Under the pieces are notes generated by a model. It saw only the letters and a list, made by a program, of their open reading frames with translations, had not been told where the DNA came from and ran no database searches. From assembly GCF_910596095.1 (NCBI RefSeq), contig NC_056535.1:25638505-25702504 (forward strand): 64,000 nt of DNA, in the 5' to 3' direction. Source of the DNA: Thunnus maccoyii (lineage: Eukaryota > Chordata > Actinopteri > Scombriformes > Scombridae). Both the position numbers and the translations under genes were made by a program. The first letter of the stretch is position 1, and every line of letters begins with the position of its first letter. Below, one piece after another: positions 36,395 through 49,000 of this stretch.

Positions 36395-36630
36395 AATAGT
36401 TCAACATAGTAGGAAATAAGCTCAGTTATTTTATTTCCAAGGGTGAGGTGAGAAGATTGCATCTCATATTTCTGGACTTCAGACAAAGCCGGACTAGCAG
36501 TTTACCTCTACCTCCAGTCTTTATACGAAGCTAGGCTAACCACAGCTGTTCCATATATGATGCACAGATTGATATTGAGCTTCTTTACTCACTTTTGGAA
36601 AGAAAGCAGATAAACACATTTTCCAAACTA
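36395..36630. mobile_element. Fold-back MITE-like repeat
   Basis: The left arm (GGAAATAAGCTCAGTTATTT, then TCCAAGGGTGAGGTGAGAAG) and the reverse complement of the right arm (GGAAAATGTGTTTATCTGC, then TTCCAAAAGTGAGTAAAGAAG) are recognisably the same sequence. The middle holds CCAGTCTTTATACGAAGCTAGGCTAACC, the reverse complement of the TTAGCTTAGC...AAGAC motif at 7.2 kb. The element is therefore an imperfect long palindrome. Confidence 0.55.
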
Positions 36631-38843
36631 TTTCCCTAACATAGTCTTTGTCATCAGTAGACATAAACCTTTTTCTGAACAATGTAAGTTGTTAAGTGTT
36701 GATATGTGTTGGTCCATCTCACAAATCACCAATGTGTAGGCCTGTGACACTATTAAATTACTAAACAATGAGCAGGTACACCTGTTAACATCACTGCCTC
36801 CTCCCGATGATGGTGTTTAAGTAAAAGTAAAAGTTTGACACAGCAAACATGCCTCATTGTCTGGAGTTAATGTACTCTCAGCAGACACACTGACAAATCC
36901 TTGATCATCCAATGTGAAACATGAACGTGTTATCTATATGCAAATTTAATTTGTTACACCCAACTGGTCACTGTTTAATTATTCCAAGTGACCCTTAAGT
37001 TTGTATGAATAAATAAGAGACATGACTTCTGATTTCTCTTCCATTACCTATTGCATTAGTATAATAAGGAAGGAGGCACATTTACAGCTGCATAGCAGCA
37101 GCTAAAATCCCAGCTCAATAACAAAAGTTCTTTAACACATTAAATATTCACTACCTGCTGCACACAACTGGCTTATCCAATAAGTTTTCAGAGCACTAAA
37201 CCAATTCATCAACCAAATCAAGTCCTGCTTGGCTGAAAAACACTATATCATCACCCACTCTTGTCTTGAGCATAGCTCGGAGCTATTGAGCAGTGTGAAT
37301 TCAATGTGTTCATGGTCTGATCGATGTTCTCTCTGAATAGTCTCCCCTGTGTAAACAATACAGTAAGTTGTTTGACTCTGCAGATGGACTCTTATTCATC
37401 ACTTGTAAAGTGAGACTGTGTGAGACCAGCGGGTGGGAGCTCAGTGAAAACATGCAGAGTGCAATTCAAAGCAAAGAAACTCCAGAAATAGAATCTTTAA
37501 TCTTAAACGCTGTTACCTAGTTTGGGAAATATTTTTTTGACAAATCTGTTTTCTTTCAAAACACACATGAGGTATCTGCAAACCAGAGGTACTCAGAGGC
37601 ATTTGGGTACGTCAGAGCATGTACTGTATTCTGATGGTGAATTTATAGTAAAACAAGCAAGAGGCCTACTGCTAACAGAGAGTGCAAAGGCCAGTTTGGT
37701 CAGTTAGACCTGAAGATGAGACTCATGAAAACAGAGGTCAAAGGGCACAAGACAGATGGAAAAAGATGAAAATCAATCCTGTCAGATGGTGTTTAACATG
37801 GATATCTTCTTCATAGGGGCAAAATAAAAAAAAAGTTCAAAAGATGTGACAAGTACTTGCTGGAATTTAGAAAGATAAAGATGTGGTTTCAATTGTAAAA
37901 TTAAAGGGTAAAAGGGTTACACTTACATCGTTACGCACTGCAGATTTTGTTATTTGTTGTACTCCTGAATGTTTTGTCCTCGGCTCTGAAACATTTGACA
38001 TCAGCAACTCTCTGAACAGCTTTGTATCAAACTTGTACATGAGAAACCTTCCTAACTTATCTTCCCACATTAATGGTCACTGTCAATGGTCAATATGAAG
38101 TATACCATATATTCTGATATATTCTTGTACTTGGAGGACCTAATGAGTTATTAAGCAATTCATTAAGAATGGCAATGTAACACGTTAAAATGAATCAATA
38201 CCTAAATAAATAGAGGAATTAGATAAGTGAATTAATTTGAAAATGGACATTGATGTTTGAAAATGAATCACAGTTAAAGCACAGATCACTTTTTTGCCAT
38301 CATGGAAAGTTCAAGGGTGAGCATGTAGGCATGCGGGTGCCACAGAAAAGCCCCAGGTTTTTACCCAACCAGTAAGAAAGGTCACACTTTTACTTTCTTT
38401 TACTTTCTACATTTAAAGGTATTAAGTCATTTTGTAATCCCTCCTTTTAGTGTCCAATTCAGTTGGTAAAATGCTGTACTGTATGACAATTTGCAAGGCT
38501 ACTTACAAGGCTGTATGTGGGAAGATGACTGTTAATACTACATTAAACTGTTGCTGATGTTTTTCAGTTGATACCAAACTGTTCAGAACTGTTGACAAAT
38601 GTTTCAAAGCTGAAGATCAAACAAGTTCAAGTGAAAAGAGCCATCAAAGTGAACCAAACATTGCAGTTAGCTTTCTGACAACCTTGCTATTTTATGACCA
38701 ATCAATAAGTGAAGAGTTTTAAAACAAAAACATGTCCAACCAGGTTACTCTGGCACATGAAGAGCAACGCTGCAAAAATTCTTTCAAGAAATACTAACAA
38801 ATAATAAAATAAGCTGTATGCTGTTGTGTTCTCTCCTGAACAG
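36631..38843. other. Gene-free stretch before slc16a1 coding exons
   Basis: AT-rich, probably intron 1 of slc16a1. The acceptor CTCCTGAACAG at 38833-38843 opens the exon that carries the start codon. No other exon seen. Confidence 0.4.
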
Positions 38844-38893
38844 GTCCTCATATTTGTATAACGTGTTGAAATTGAAGAGTTTTGTGAGCAAAA

Positions 38894-41800
38894 ATGGCGC
38901 CTGCTGTCGGTGGTCCTCAAGGCTACACTCCACCTGAGGGTGGCTGGGGATGGATGGTGGTGATTGGGGCCTTCATCTCCATTGGCTTTTCCTATGCATT
39001 CCCCAAGTCCATCACTGTCTTCTTCAAAGAGATTGAGGTGATCTTCAACGTGACCAGCAGCCAGGTGTCCTGGATCTCTTCCATCATGTTAGCAGTCATG
39101 TACGGCGGAGGTGAGCTACGACCGAAAATACAACCTGCCAAGCATGGGTTTGTTAACGCTTCACATATAACACATCAAGAAGATTTATAAATTGAATCAA
39201 TTTCTGGCTTTCAGCATAACTGTAAAAGATTTATTCCTGCAGTGTTCAGTTAAAAGCCAATCCATTGCTTTTTGCTCAAATGCATACTTACAATGTAGCT
39301 CTGCAACCTTGATTTGTCCACAAAGAGGCCAAAGACTCTCAGTATTATAGTGCACCTTGAATCAAACATTTCATACTGGGATAAAATAATACTGTTACTC
39401 CTCTATTGAGGTGTTGTTTGTAAAAGTGCAACATTATCTGTCTCCAGAGCACATGAATGGGCTTTAGACTTGTATACCCGTTGATTGTTTTCCCTTGTGC
39501 TTGTGAGTGGAAGGCCACCAGAGGTTTGGTTGTGTTCCTGCACTGATGAGATGAATGAGACGCTGGGTGATGTCATACAGGTCTGGCCAGGCAGGTGATG
39601 ATAAGCCTTTGTTCATGTGTGTGATATTCGACACGGGGAGAGCAGAGTTCAAAGGAGCTCCACTCGTCCCTCAAGACTGTCTGTCTCTGAAATCAAAACA
39701 CTGCAGTTCTCTTTACTCTAATGTGTGATAAACTGGTAAAATGATGACACAGGCAACTTTTTATAATCTCAGCGAAGTTTGTGGGACGTATAGTGTAGTG
39801 TTTAGTGTACCAAACTGATATAGAGTGGAAATACTACACCATATGAAACTACTTTATACCAGATTTTCTATCCTGACTCTAGTGTAAAATTTATTTGCAC
39901 GATCTGCTAACTATAAACTGAAGGTGTTTTTTTGTTGTTGTTTTTTGTTTTGCTAGGCTAGGATTGCATATATTGCATCTAAACTTACCTTTATATTATA
40001 TTTTTGCTACATACATTCTGTAAAAGCAAGTTACCAGATGTCTGCTGTTTACTTCAACAGTATTACATGTCAAAGGCGAGCAAAAGTTCACGTCCAACTT
40101 AAGCCCTCATTACTGTACAACAGAGGTGCCGTGTTTCCCATCAAGCAATCAATGCTGCTTATTGTTCAGCAACACATTCCCTTAACAAGTAGCTTCAAAA
40201 TGGCATGCAATGTACAAGCATCTTTTAAAGGCCACTAGGTTACACTAAGAGGATGTTTTTAAGACACATCAGTAGTGGCACACAATGGATCTAAGTGCCT
40301 GTGGATTTACCTCACACCTTTTTTCCGTGGCCATAAAAGTGAAATCTAACAACCTAAGAGCCACAGTGGACTCAATAAGCATGTTCCTGCATAATGCTGT
40401 TAATTAATGCAGATGTTTAGATGTAAATATACACACAGATGAAAGCAAGCTATGCATGGTAATTGAAAATAAGTGAGGAAATATTTGTCAGTGCTGTGAC
40501 AGAGTTTGTTATCGTCTGTATGTTAAACATTCTGAGCACATCAGCAGGAGAAGTTCATTAACAACCCACTGTTGCGTACCTCTGTACTACTTCAATTTTT
40601 GATTCATTACATTCATAATATTCTACATTGGTTTGTCTCCAACCTTTTTATCCTAAGCAACTCTCCCTGCAATGCGGAAGGAAAGAACTCATTGTTAGTG
40701 TGGAGACTGCCTGCATTACAATTTAAAAACCCTTTGTCTTGCACCATGCTGGCAAATGAGTCTGGACAACCTCTAAACAAAAACTGTCAGTTTCTATTTA
40801 GGTTCATTGGGTAGTGCAGGCAATTGGCAGGGAGGCAGAAGTGTCTTCCGTGTGGATCCTCATACTCATTTAAGCCGGTTGTTATAAGCCGTAGATGGAG
40901 ATGGAGTTTTGCGACCTGAGCCCTCCTTTCATTTTAGTCATTTGTTTACATGTCATAGTGGTTTCCTTCAATTGATGTTGAATCCAAGATACATGCATAT
41001 TAATAAGATGAATTACTGTTACCTCATTCAATCACTCCTTCATTGGAGCCTGTGCACCAGGTGCCAAAATTGCAAAAAAAATGTTGGAAAGGACATACAA
41101 GTTGGTATTTTAACCCCATACATGCACCAGCACGTACAACCCTCCAAAACACACACACACACACTAATACACTCGCCCACGTGTCTGAACTGAGTTCTTC
41201 CAATAATCTTTCAAATGCATTTAGAGTCCATTTAAGAAGAATCCACAAACAAATTATTCCTCTGTCAATTTTTATGAATCTCTGAACCAAATAAATGATT
41301 ATTTCATTACAGCTTTCATGGTTTTTCTGACAGATCGCATTATTAATGGCATGAGAACACATCTACTGCAGTGCAGCACTGACAAAAATGATTGCAGAAG
41401 TTGTTTGAACTTGCTGTGCCACAGCTGTGCCACTGGAGCCCTCTGGTGGCCAAATATAGAACTGTGCCTTGATGACTGGATCCAAATGCCTGTCTGTTAA
41501 TAATTGTAATATGTATGTGTGTCTGTCTGTGCATTGTTCTTTGCTCCTCAGGTCCAATCAGCAGTATCCTGGTTAATAAATACGGGAGTCGTCCTGTTAT
41601 GATGGCGGGAGGATGCCTGTCTGGATTTGGTCTTATTGCTGCCTCTTTCTGCCATACAGTTCAAGCACTGTACTTTTGTATTGGTGTTGTGGGAGGTAAC
41701 TTTCTATATTTTTAAGTTTTGGTCATGACTCACCTATTTTTCACTGCACACTGTTGCCATCTAGTGTTCTTAAAAAATAAAAACACTTTGATTCTCCAAG

Positions 41801-42995
41801 CACTGTTTTTATGCTCAGATCTTTCTTTTTCAACTCATATCTTCATAGAATCAGATACACTTACACTATTTCAATTGATTCTTTTAGGTTTAGGATTGGC
41901 CTTCAACCTTAACCCTGCCCTCACTATGATTGGAAAGTATTTCTACAAGAAACGGCCTATTGCTAATGGGATTGCTATGGCTGGAAGTCCTGTCTTTCTC
42001 TCCACCCTGGCTCCTATAAACACCTGGCTCTTTGAAAAGTTTGGCTGGAGAGGAAGTTTCCTGATCCTGGGTGGCCTGCTCTTCAATTGCTGTGTTGCTG
42101 GTTCCCTCATGCGGCCTATAGGACCAAAACCCAAACCCGTGGAAAGGTCTACAGAGAGGAGGACCGCATCGCAGATCATTAACAGCTTCATTGACCTCTC
42201 TTTGTTCAAACACCGTGGCTTTTTGCTCTATATTTCAGGCAATATTATCATGTTTTTCGGCCTTTTTACACCGCTGGTGTTCCTCAGTAATTATGCAAAG
42301 AGTAAAGATATCCCTAAAGAGAAAGCAGCTTTCTTACTGTCTGTGCTAGCTTTTGTTGACATGGTTGCCCGGCCTGCAATGGGTGCTGTGGCCAATACCA
42401 AATGTATCCGACCCAGAGTGCAGTACTTCTTTGCTGCCTCTGTACTGTACAATGGGTTGTGCCACATCTTCGCACCAGTATCAGTAGACTACAAAGGTTT
42501 TGTGATTTATGCCATCTTCTTTGGCTTTGCTTTTGGCTGGTTGAGCTCAGTACTGTTTGAGACTTTGATGGACCTGGTGGGAACCCAACGCTTCTCCAGT
42601 GCTGTCGGGCTGGTCACAATTGTGGAGTGTGGTCCTGTGTTGTTGGGGCCCCCTTTGCTTGGTAAGTCTCTTACCCACTATATGAATTTCCAAGTTCATT
42701 TAGTTTATTTTTGTCTCTTTCCACAGCTGAATGTTGACAGTGATTGACAGTGACTCTTTTTGTCTTCACAGGGAAGTTCAAAGATATCTACCACGATTAT
42801 AAGTACACATACCAGAGCTGTGGGATCCTCCTCATCGTCTCCAGTGTTTTCCTGTTTATAGGAATGGGAATCAACTATCGTCTGTTGGACAAAGAGAAAA
42901 AAGAAGAGGAGAGGAAGGCCAGGGTGGGAGTTAGAGAAAAGCCCCACTGGGACAAGGAGGTGGCAGAGGCTAAGAACACAGAAGACACTGTCTAA
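38894..42995 (+). CDS. slc16a1: Monocarboxylate transporter 1 (SLC16A1)
   Basis: Proton-linked carrier of lactate, pyruvate and ketone bodies in the plasma membrane, normally chaperoned by basigin. Coding exons 38894-39110, 41552-41695, 41888-42661 and 42772-42995 join in frame to 452 codons; all junctions are phase 1 with GT/AG. The start lies in an exon opening at 38844, and [14 protein letters not shown] matches the known N-terminus. The family signature EGGWGW is at residues 15-20. Lys38 (SYAFPK) and the TM8 pair Asp278/Arg282 (FVDMVARP), needed for proton/substrate coupling in mammals, are present. Twelve membrane segments are expected. The TM6-TM7 cytoplasmic loop ([17 protein letters not shown]) and C-tail are shorter than in the 500-residue human protein. 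SLC16A7 is the closest alternative, but TM1-TM6 fit SLC16A1 better. Fish carry two slc16a1 copies; which this is cannot be told. Confidence 0.95.
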
Positions 42996-42999
42996 TTTC

Positions 43000-45900
43000 C
43001 TGACCTCTGTGAAATTGCATTTCTGTTCAATTTAATGTTTCCTGTGAGATGTTTATTCTTGAAAAATAGATGCTTGAGTGAAACAGAACAGACTCATTTA
43101 CAACTTCTGATTCTTCTTCTGTTTCATAATGTACTGTTTTCAAGACCACAAGAAAAATCACTTCTAACCTCACATGCACTTCAATGGGAGATATTTGTAC
43201 TCTTATGAACAAGCCACATAAAATACCTCTAATGTTCTTACAGGGACTGGTATATGTGTTTGGTAAACTATTCAAGTTTGCAATGGCCTTTAATGTCACT
43301 CATATTAATAGCATGTTATGATATTTTTAATCTCAGATGGTATCATTATAACTTCTCTAACTTTCCTGCTGCATATTATAGTGTTCTAACCTTCTAACGT
43401 GTACCATCAGATAATTAAAGTTCATTTTCAAGAGGGAACATGAGCAGTGCAGAGCTTTATATATTAAAAGAGACTGCAAACATTCTTTGTGAAAGAGCAT
43501 AATTGCATTATTCACCTCACTTTGTTTGCCATCCCACCCCTCAAACACTGTAAAGACCTTTTCCTGTTTACAAGGTCCTGAAAGCATTGTACTGTTAATG
43601 AGGGTTTGAAAATATCTTTGGTGCCACTATTACTTTGTTTATTCCACAAATATATTCATACTAATTCTTAATTTTTCTTTTAAACATGTTTTGCTGGTCC
43701 ATTTTTGATGATTGATGATGGGAATTGTAGATGTAATGGGGCATTAAAACCTTGCTGTATTATTTTGTGTATTCACATGATAGGAAAATGTGCCACTGAC
43801 TGCAAGTTACTTCAGAAAGTCAAATAAACTGTCATTTGAAAAGAATATGAAAGTTTGTTGTATTCTGTGTTCCTCATAAATCTGAAATCAGAAAAAAATG
43901 TAATTCTTTAGAGATGCCCTGACACTATTATTTCTCAGAAATTACACCAAACTACAATCATGTCATTTACCCTTTATTAAGCAGGAGGAAGTTCTTTATT
44001 AGATCTCATTTGTGCCATTTGGTATATTATAGAAGTCAATTATGCACTTGTCAATGTAATAACAGTCAAATAAAAATGAATAAATAATAGGCCTCATCAT
44101 ACAATACAGTCTTTATTGCATAATGTCTGAACAATATTAATCTCTGATATTATTTTTCACTAGCTGAACATTGTATTCTTAATATGTGCGACACTGATAA
44201 TGTGTTTCTGATGGTTTCAGAGATACAGATAAGTGAATGACTGCAGTTCTCATTAAACAGAATGCCATTCAGCGAGCAGAGCCAGCACTTCTCTTGGTGC
44301 TGTAGGCCTGCTCATAATTTAGAAAGCAGCATTTCAGCACTAATCAAGAGACTGTTTCTTTTGCCATATAAATAAATCAAAGTGCAGAAGAATAGTCTTA
44401 TGGGTGTATCTCTTACCATGATAATGATAACAACAAATTTGTAGAAAGCTATTCAGAAAACAAAGGTGGGGAGTAACACCTTTTTTGAGATAGCCTGGAT
44501 CAGTCAGTAATTGGTGAGTGTTTTTGACTCATTTGACACTCTTTTGACATGCACACTAGTCTTAGTCTGAGATGCTGTGTGATCCTGATGCTGTAATGTG
44601 GATGGCAATGCAGCTAATAAAAATAATGACATTGGTATTATCAGGGCAGGACTAAAGTTCTTATGGGATTATAAACTGTATGCATCATCCACATCCAACC
44701 TCCTCCTCTGTATCAATGTAACAAACCTGCAGACCGCCTACCAAAAAAAAAAAAAAAAAAAAATCTGAAGCAATGCTCTGTATAGAACAGCTTGTTTAGG
44801 CTCCTTGTGCCTTTTTCATCTGAGAATTTTCAGAAATTAGATCTGTACAGAGATGCAGGGACACAGAGGATTGCACATGTTTTCATTTCATTTTGGCATG
44901 CATAATGCATACCCTGTTCATATGAACCCAACCAAAAAGGAGGTAGAAGGAGGCTCAGTGTGAGTTTAATGAGACCATCTCATGACTCTGGTACTTGTTC
45001 ATGTGTTTTCATAATTTATTTAAGATTATATGGATTTTTTTTTTTTTTTTTTGGCTCCATGGTCTGTCTGAACCTTCTATCACATAGTCTGCAGCATATT
45101 TATTTCACTCAATGATGACTTGTGAACACATTTGAAACTGGTAACAAGCCCACAGATATCAAAGTGGGCAGCTTCGTCAACCCATAGGTCCATTATCGGA
45201 CAAAGAGATGCTGCACTGACAGTTTACTGTATATATGCCACAGCAATCTGTATAAAAAATGACCATCTAACAAATATTAACATACTAGTGTTATAGAAGT
45301 AGCTGCAATTGGTAGCACATTTACGCATTAATCTGATGGGCAAATATGTAGCCTAAATACACTGATTAATTTCCACAGTTTTTTTTTTTTTACGAATTAA
45401 TTTAATGTTACATATGAATTTAACATAAGCGGATATATTATACGTGTTCATTTTCCACGGAAAGCAGGAATTAGCATCCACTGTGTGTCCGATGATAGAG
45501 TTAAGCTATTAGTTGTCTGATGATGGATGATAACTGATGCCATTTAACACCAGTTAAATTTGAAATAAACCGTTAGTTAGGAATTCTTGCTCGCGCACGC
45601 AAACGGTCGTTGGTTTAAAATCGTCAACAGTTGACGCTAACGTTTTAACCAGCTTTAAGTGAATTCTTAGTTTGGGTCATATTAAGGTAACGTTAAAATT
45701 AATATTTAACATTAACATTAAAGGTAGGTAACAATTCGGCTATTGTTCGCCAAAATAACGGTTTAACAACGTTATGTTTTTGCCAGGTAGCTAACTTTTT
45801 GTATAAATTAGATAACGTCAACTGGCACCAGTTAATTTGCTAAATTAGCTAATTTCAGCAAAATAATCAGTTAACCTCCCTGTCTTAATCTTAACCAACG

Positions 45901-46038
45901 GCTACTAGTGTTAACGAAAATGATGTAAAGGTTTTCTGAAGGTTTTCTTAAGCTAAAATGCCTTTTACACTGTCAAAGCATGACAGTTTAGTCAACAGTT
46001 TTTGACCACAGGAGCTGTATCTTTGCTGCCATTTCAGG
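43000..46038. other. slc16a1 3'UTR, intergenic DNA and sycp1 promoter region
   Basis: The first 0.8 kb is 3'UTR. 43.9-45.4 kb is AT-rich with poly-A (44743-44762) and poly-T (45039-45052) tracts and no exon. From 45580 to 46000 scattered CpGs and MYB-type YAACNG motifs occur (45625-45630, 45829-45834, 45993-45998), including the palindrome GTCAACAGTTGAC at 45623-45635. TTTCAG directly before the sycp1 ATG suggests a non-coding exon somewhere in this stretch. Confidence 0.4.
43823..43828 (+). terminator. slc16a1: Probable polyadenylation signal of slc16a1
   Basis: AATAAA lies 828 bases after the stop, with a GTTTGTTGTATTCTGTGTT GT/U-rich stretch about 25 bases downstream. A second AATAAA is at 44069-44074. 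Confidence 0.5.
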
Positions 46039-49000
46039 ATGGAGAGAGACCGGGGTTTTAACTTCAAACTGTTGGTGCCTCCCAGGGTGAATAACGGTCA
46101 GGTATCTGCTGTTAGACCTCAGGAAATTGTTGAGAACTGTGGTGAATTCATGAATACGTTACAGCAAGTAAGTTACTGTAAATGAGCCAATACGTAAAAG
46201 TTATGGGAAAAGAACTGTGATGCTAAAGCTAACCATGTATCACTGAAAAAGTCCCCCAGGACAATAATTTGCTAACTTTTTTTTTTTTTTAACCAGCAAT
46301 AAAACTCTTAAACATGTGCATGTATACTCGGGACATTGTTTTCAGAGGCAGTTGTGGCCTAAGAGACAATAAGCATTAAAACATGTGTTGACTCAAGCCT
46401 AATTGCTGTTTTCCCTTAGGGTTACAGTAAATGTTTTGACAAAGAGCAAAACATGCCTTTCCCCAATACAAGTATGGTTGCACCAACTAAACCAACCAGA
46501 CAAGGTACTTTATATCAAGAAACACTGGCTACATAATTTCAACACAAGAAGTTGGCAAGTATCATGAATGTTATTATAAATGAATTATTATTATATATAT
46601 TATTGTCTCTCCTCTTAAAGATTTTCCCCAGATGAAGGTGGTGCCACCAATGGAAAAAGAGGAGGTAATATTTCTGTTGTATAAGATGTGAGGCATGAAT
46701 GAAAAGACTTGGCCTTTGCAACATGTTTATTCTGAGGTATGTCAGTTTACTTCCTATCATTGTGAATATTATCCAGAATAATTGCAATCCAGGACAGCTT
46801 TATTCTAAGCTGTTTGATGAAGTTGACAAAATCAAGTGTTGGAAAGTCAAAGCTGACTCTGACACAGTGCAAAGGGAAAGGAAACTCCAAGAAAACAAAA
46901 GAACAATTGAAACTCAGCGCAAAGCCATTCAAGAACTGCAGGTGTGTTCCTCAGTGTCAGGTTTTCTGTCTTTGTCTCTCTCTCTATTTACAGTATTTTT
47001 ATGAAAGGATTACTGATGATAGAGAGTAACAAATAATCTAACATCCCTTGGCATCTACTGTATGTTGCTATATATACTGTATTGTGTGTGTTCCTTCTTT
47101 TCAGTTTGGAAATGAAAGTCTCAGTATAAAGCTAGAGGAACAGATCAGTGAAAATGAGGATTTGAAGAACAGGTATGGGTTTTGTTTAGAATATGTTAAA
47201 AGTCAGATAATGGACACAATAAGATAAATAAGGTAATAAGATTTAAATGTAAATCTCTTGCTTTCAAAATTCCAATTTTAAATACAGAAACAATGCAACA
47301 CGGAATTTGTGTAATATACTCAAAGATACCTTTCAGCGGTCAGCTGAGAAAATGCATTTATGTAAGTAAAAAATGTGTTAAATCTTTCTACCCATATACA
47401 GTGTCTCAACCAAGCTCATTATTCAGGTGCCGAAAACAATAATACATAACTGCATGTTTTACATTTTGCAGTTGAATCTGAAAGAGAGGAAACACATCAC
47501 CTCCTAATGGAAAATAGTGAGAGTATTCAGGTAAAACATCTCTACATATACATCATAAATATGCCCAGGATTAGTAAAACAGTAGGACATAAATTTTGAT
47601 GGTTGATTTACAACTTTTTTTTCTGTAGAAACTGATTGCAGCATTCGAAAGCCTTCGTGCTCAAGCTGAAGTTGATCAACAAGAGATGCTGAAAGGTATA
47701 TTTTCTTTAGATAATGACTAACTTTTCACCAATTCTGGGGAAAAAATTAATCAGAAATCAGTTAATTTATAATATATAGAATCTTCCCTAAATGACATTG
47801 GGTGAATTATTGATAGATTGACAAGCAAGAGAACATGTCCACCAGGAAGAAAATTAACGGTTTTATTTTCCCAGTCAAAGGGGACTTGCAGCAATTTGAA
47901 GATCTAAAAGATAAATATCATCAAGAATACAGCATAAAAGAGGAAGAGGTTAGTAAAAAAAATCTTCAAATAACTTTATCTGGGAACTGAATGTAACCAC
48001 CATTTTTGAAACAAACAGCCTAATGATTGACACTGATCCCACAGGTTGTGATGCTTCAAACAAAACTGAAGGATAATGTCAATGAACTACAAAAAATCCT
48101 GCGTGACCTCCATGAGACTCAAGACCAATGCAGACAACTCCAAAAGGAAACAGGTAAGATCACGATTACACTCAGTATCAACAATGTTTTGGTAAACTTT
48201 CCCTTTAAAAGAGAGGGAGAGAGAAGCAACAAGCCATTGTAACAAAAATAATGCAAATGTTCTATGACCAGTTAGGTTTACAAAGTGACAATGATTATCT
48301 AATACTTATCTGGTAAGCAGTTTAGTTTAATTAAGTTAACATTTGGAGCCTTAAACTAGTTTCTCAGGCTTGCCTTTATTTTATATTTTACAACAACCTT
48401 GACTGAAACATTGGCACGCAATTAAATACCTGAACTCAGAATTAAATACCCAATCTATCCATGTTATAACATTTCTTATGTTTTATGTGTACAATGCCTC
48501 AGTATTCTGGGATAACTGTTTATGAAGATAACATAAATAGACCTTACCATGAAATTATAAAATGTAATTGTAATGTTTCATTTTTTCTTGAATATCTTGT
48601 ACATAAGTTCAGTGAGTAGTGTTAATTAGGAGGATACCAAAGGCTATATCAAATATTTAATACTTTTCCAGATCAACAACATGAACTTCTCAAAAGCTCA
48701 AAAGCTGAACAGGAATCCCTCCTTCAAAAACTGCACACTGCAGAGCAGCGCTGTACAGAAACTGAGGTGAGCGTGTTGAGATTCTTGTTATTTTCACCTA
48801 AACAGGGCTCTGTTGTGCAATGTCTGATTTGACTGAAATGTTATCTTTCCCTCAAAGACAAGTCAGGAAGCCATTGCTGCAATGCTGAAACAGAGTAAAG
48901 AAGAACATGCACAGATCATCCAAAGCAAAGATTTAAGCTTGCAGGAGCTCAGCAGAGTTAAAGATCAACAAGCAAAGAAGCTGGAGGAGATTCAGACAAC

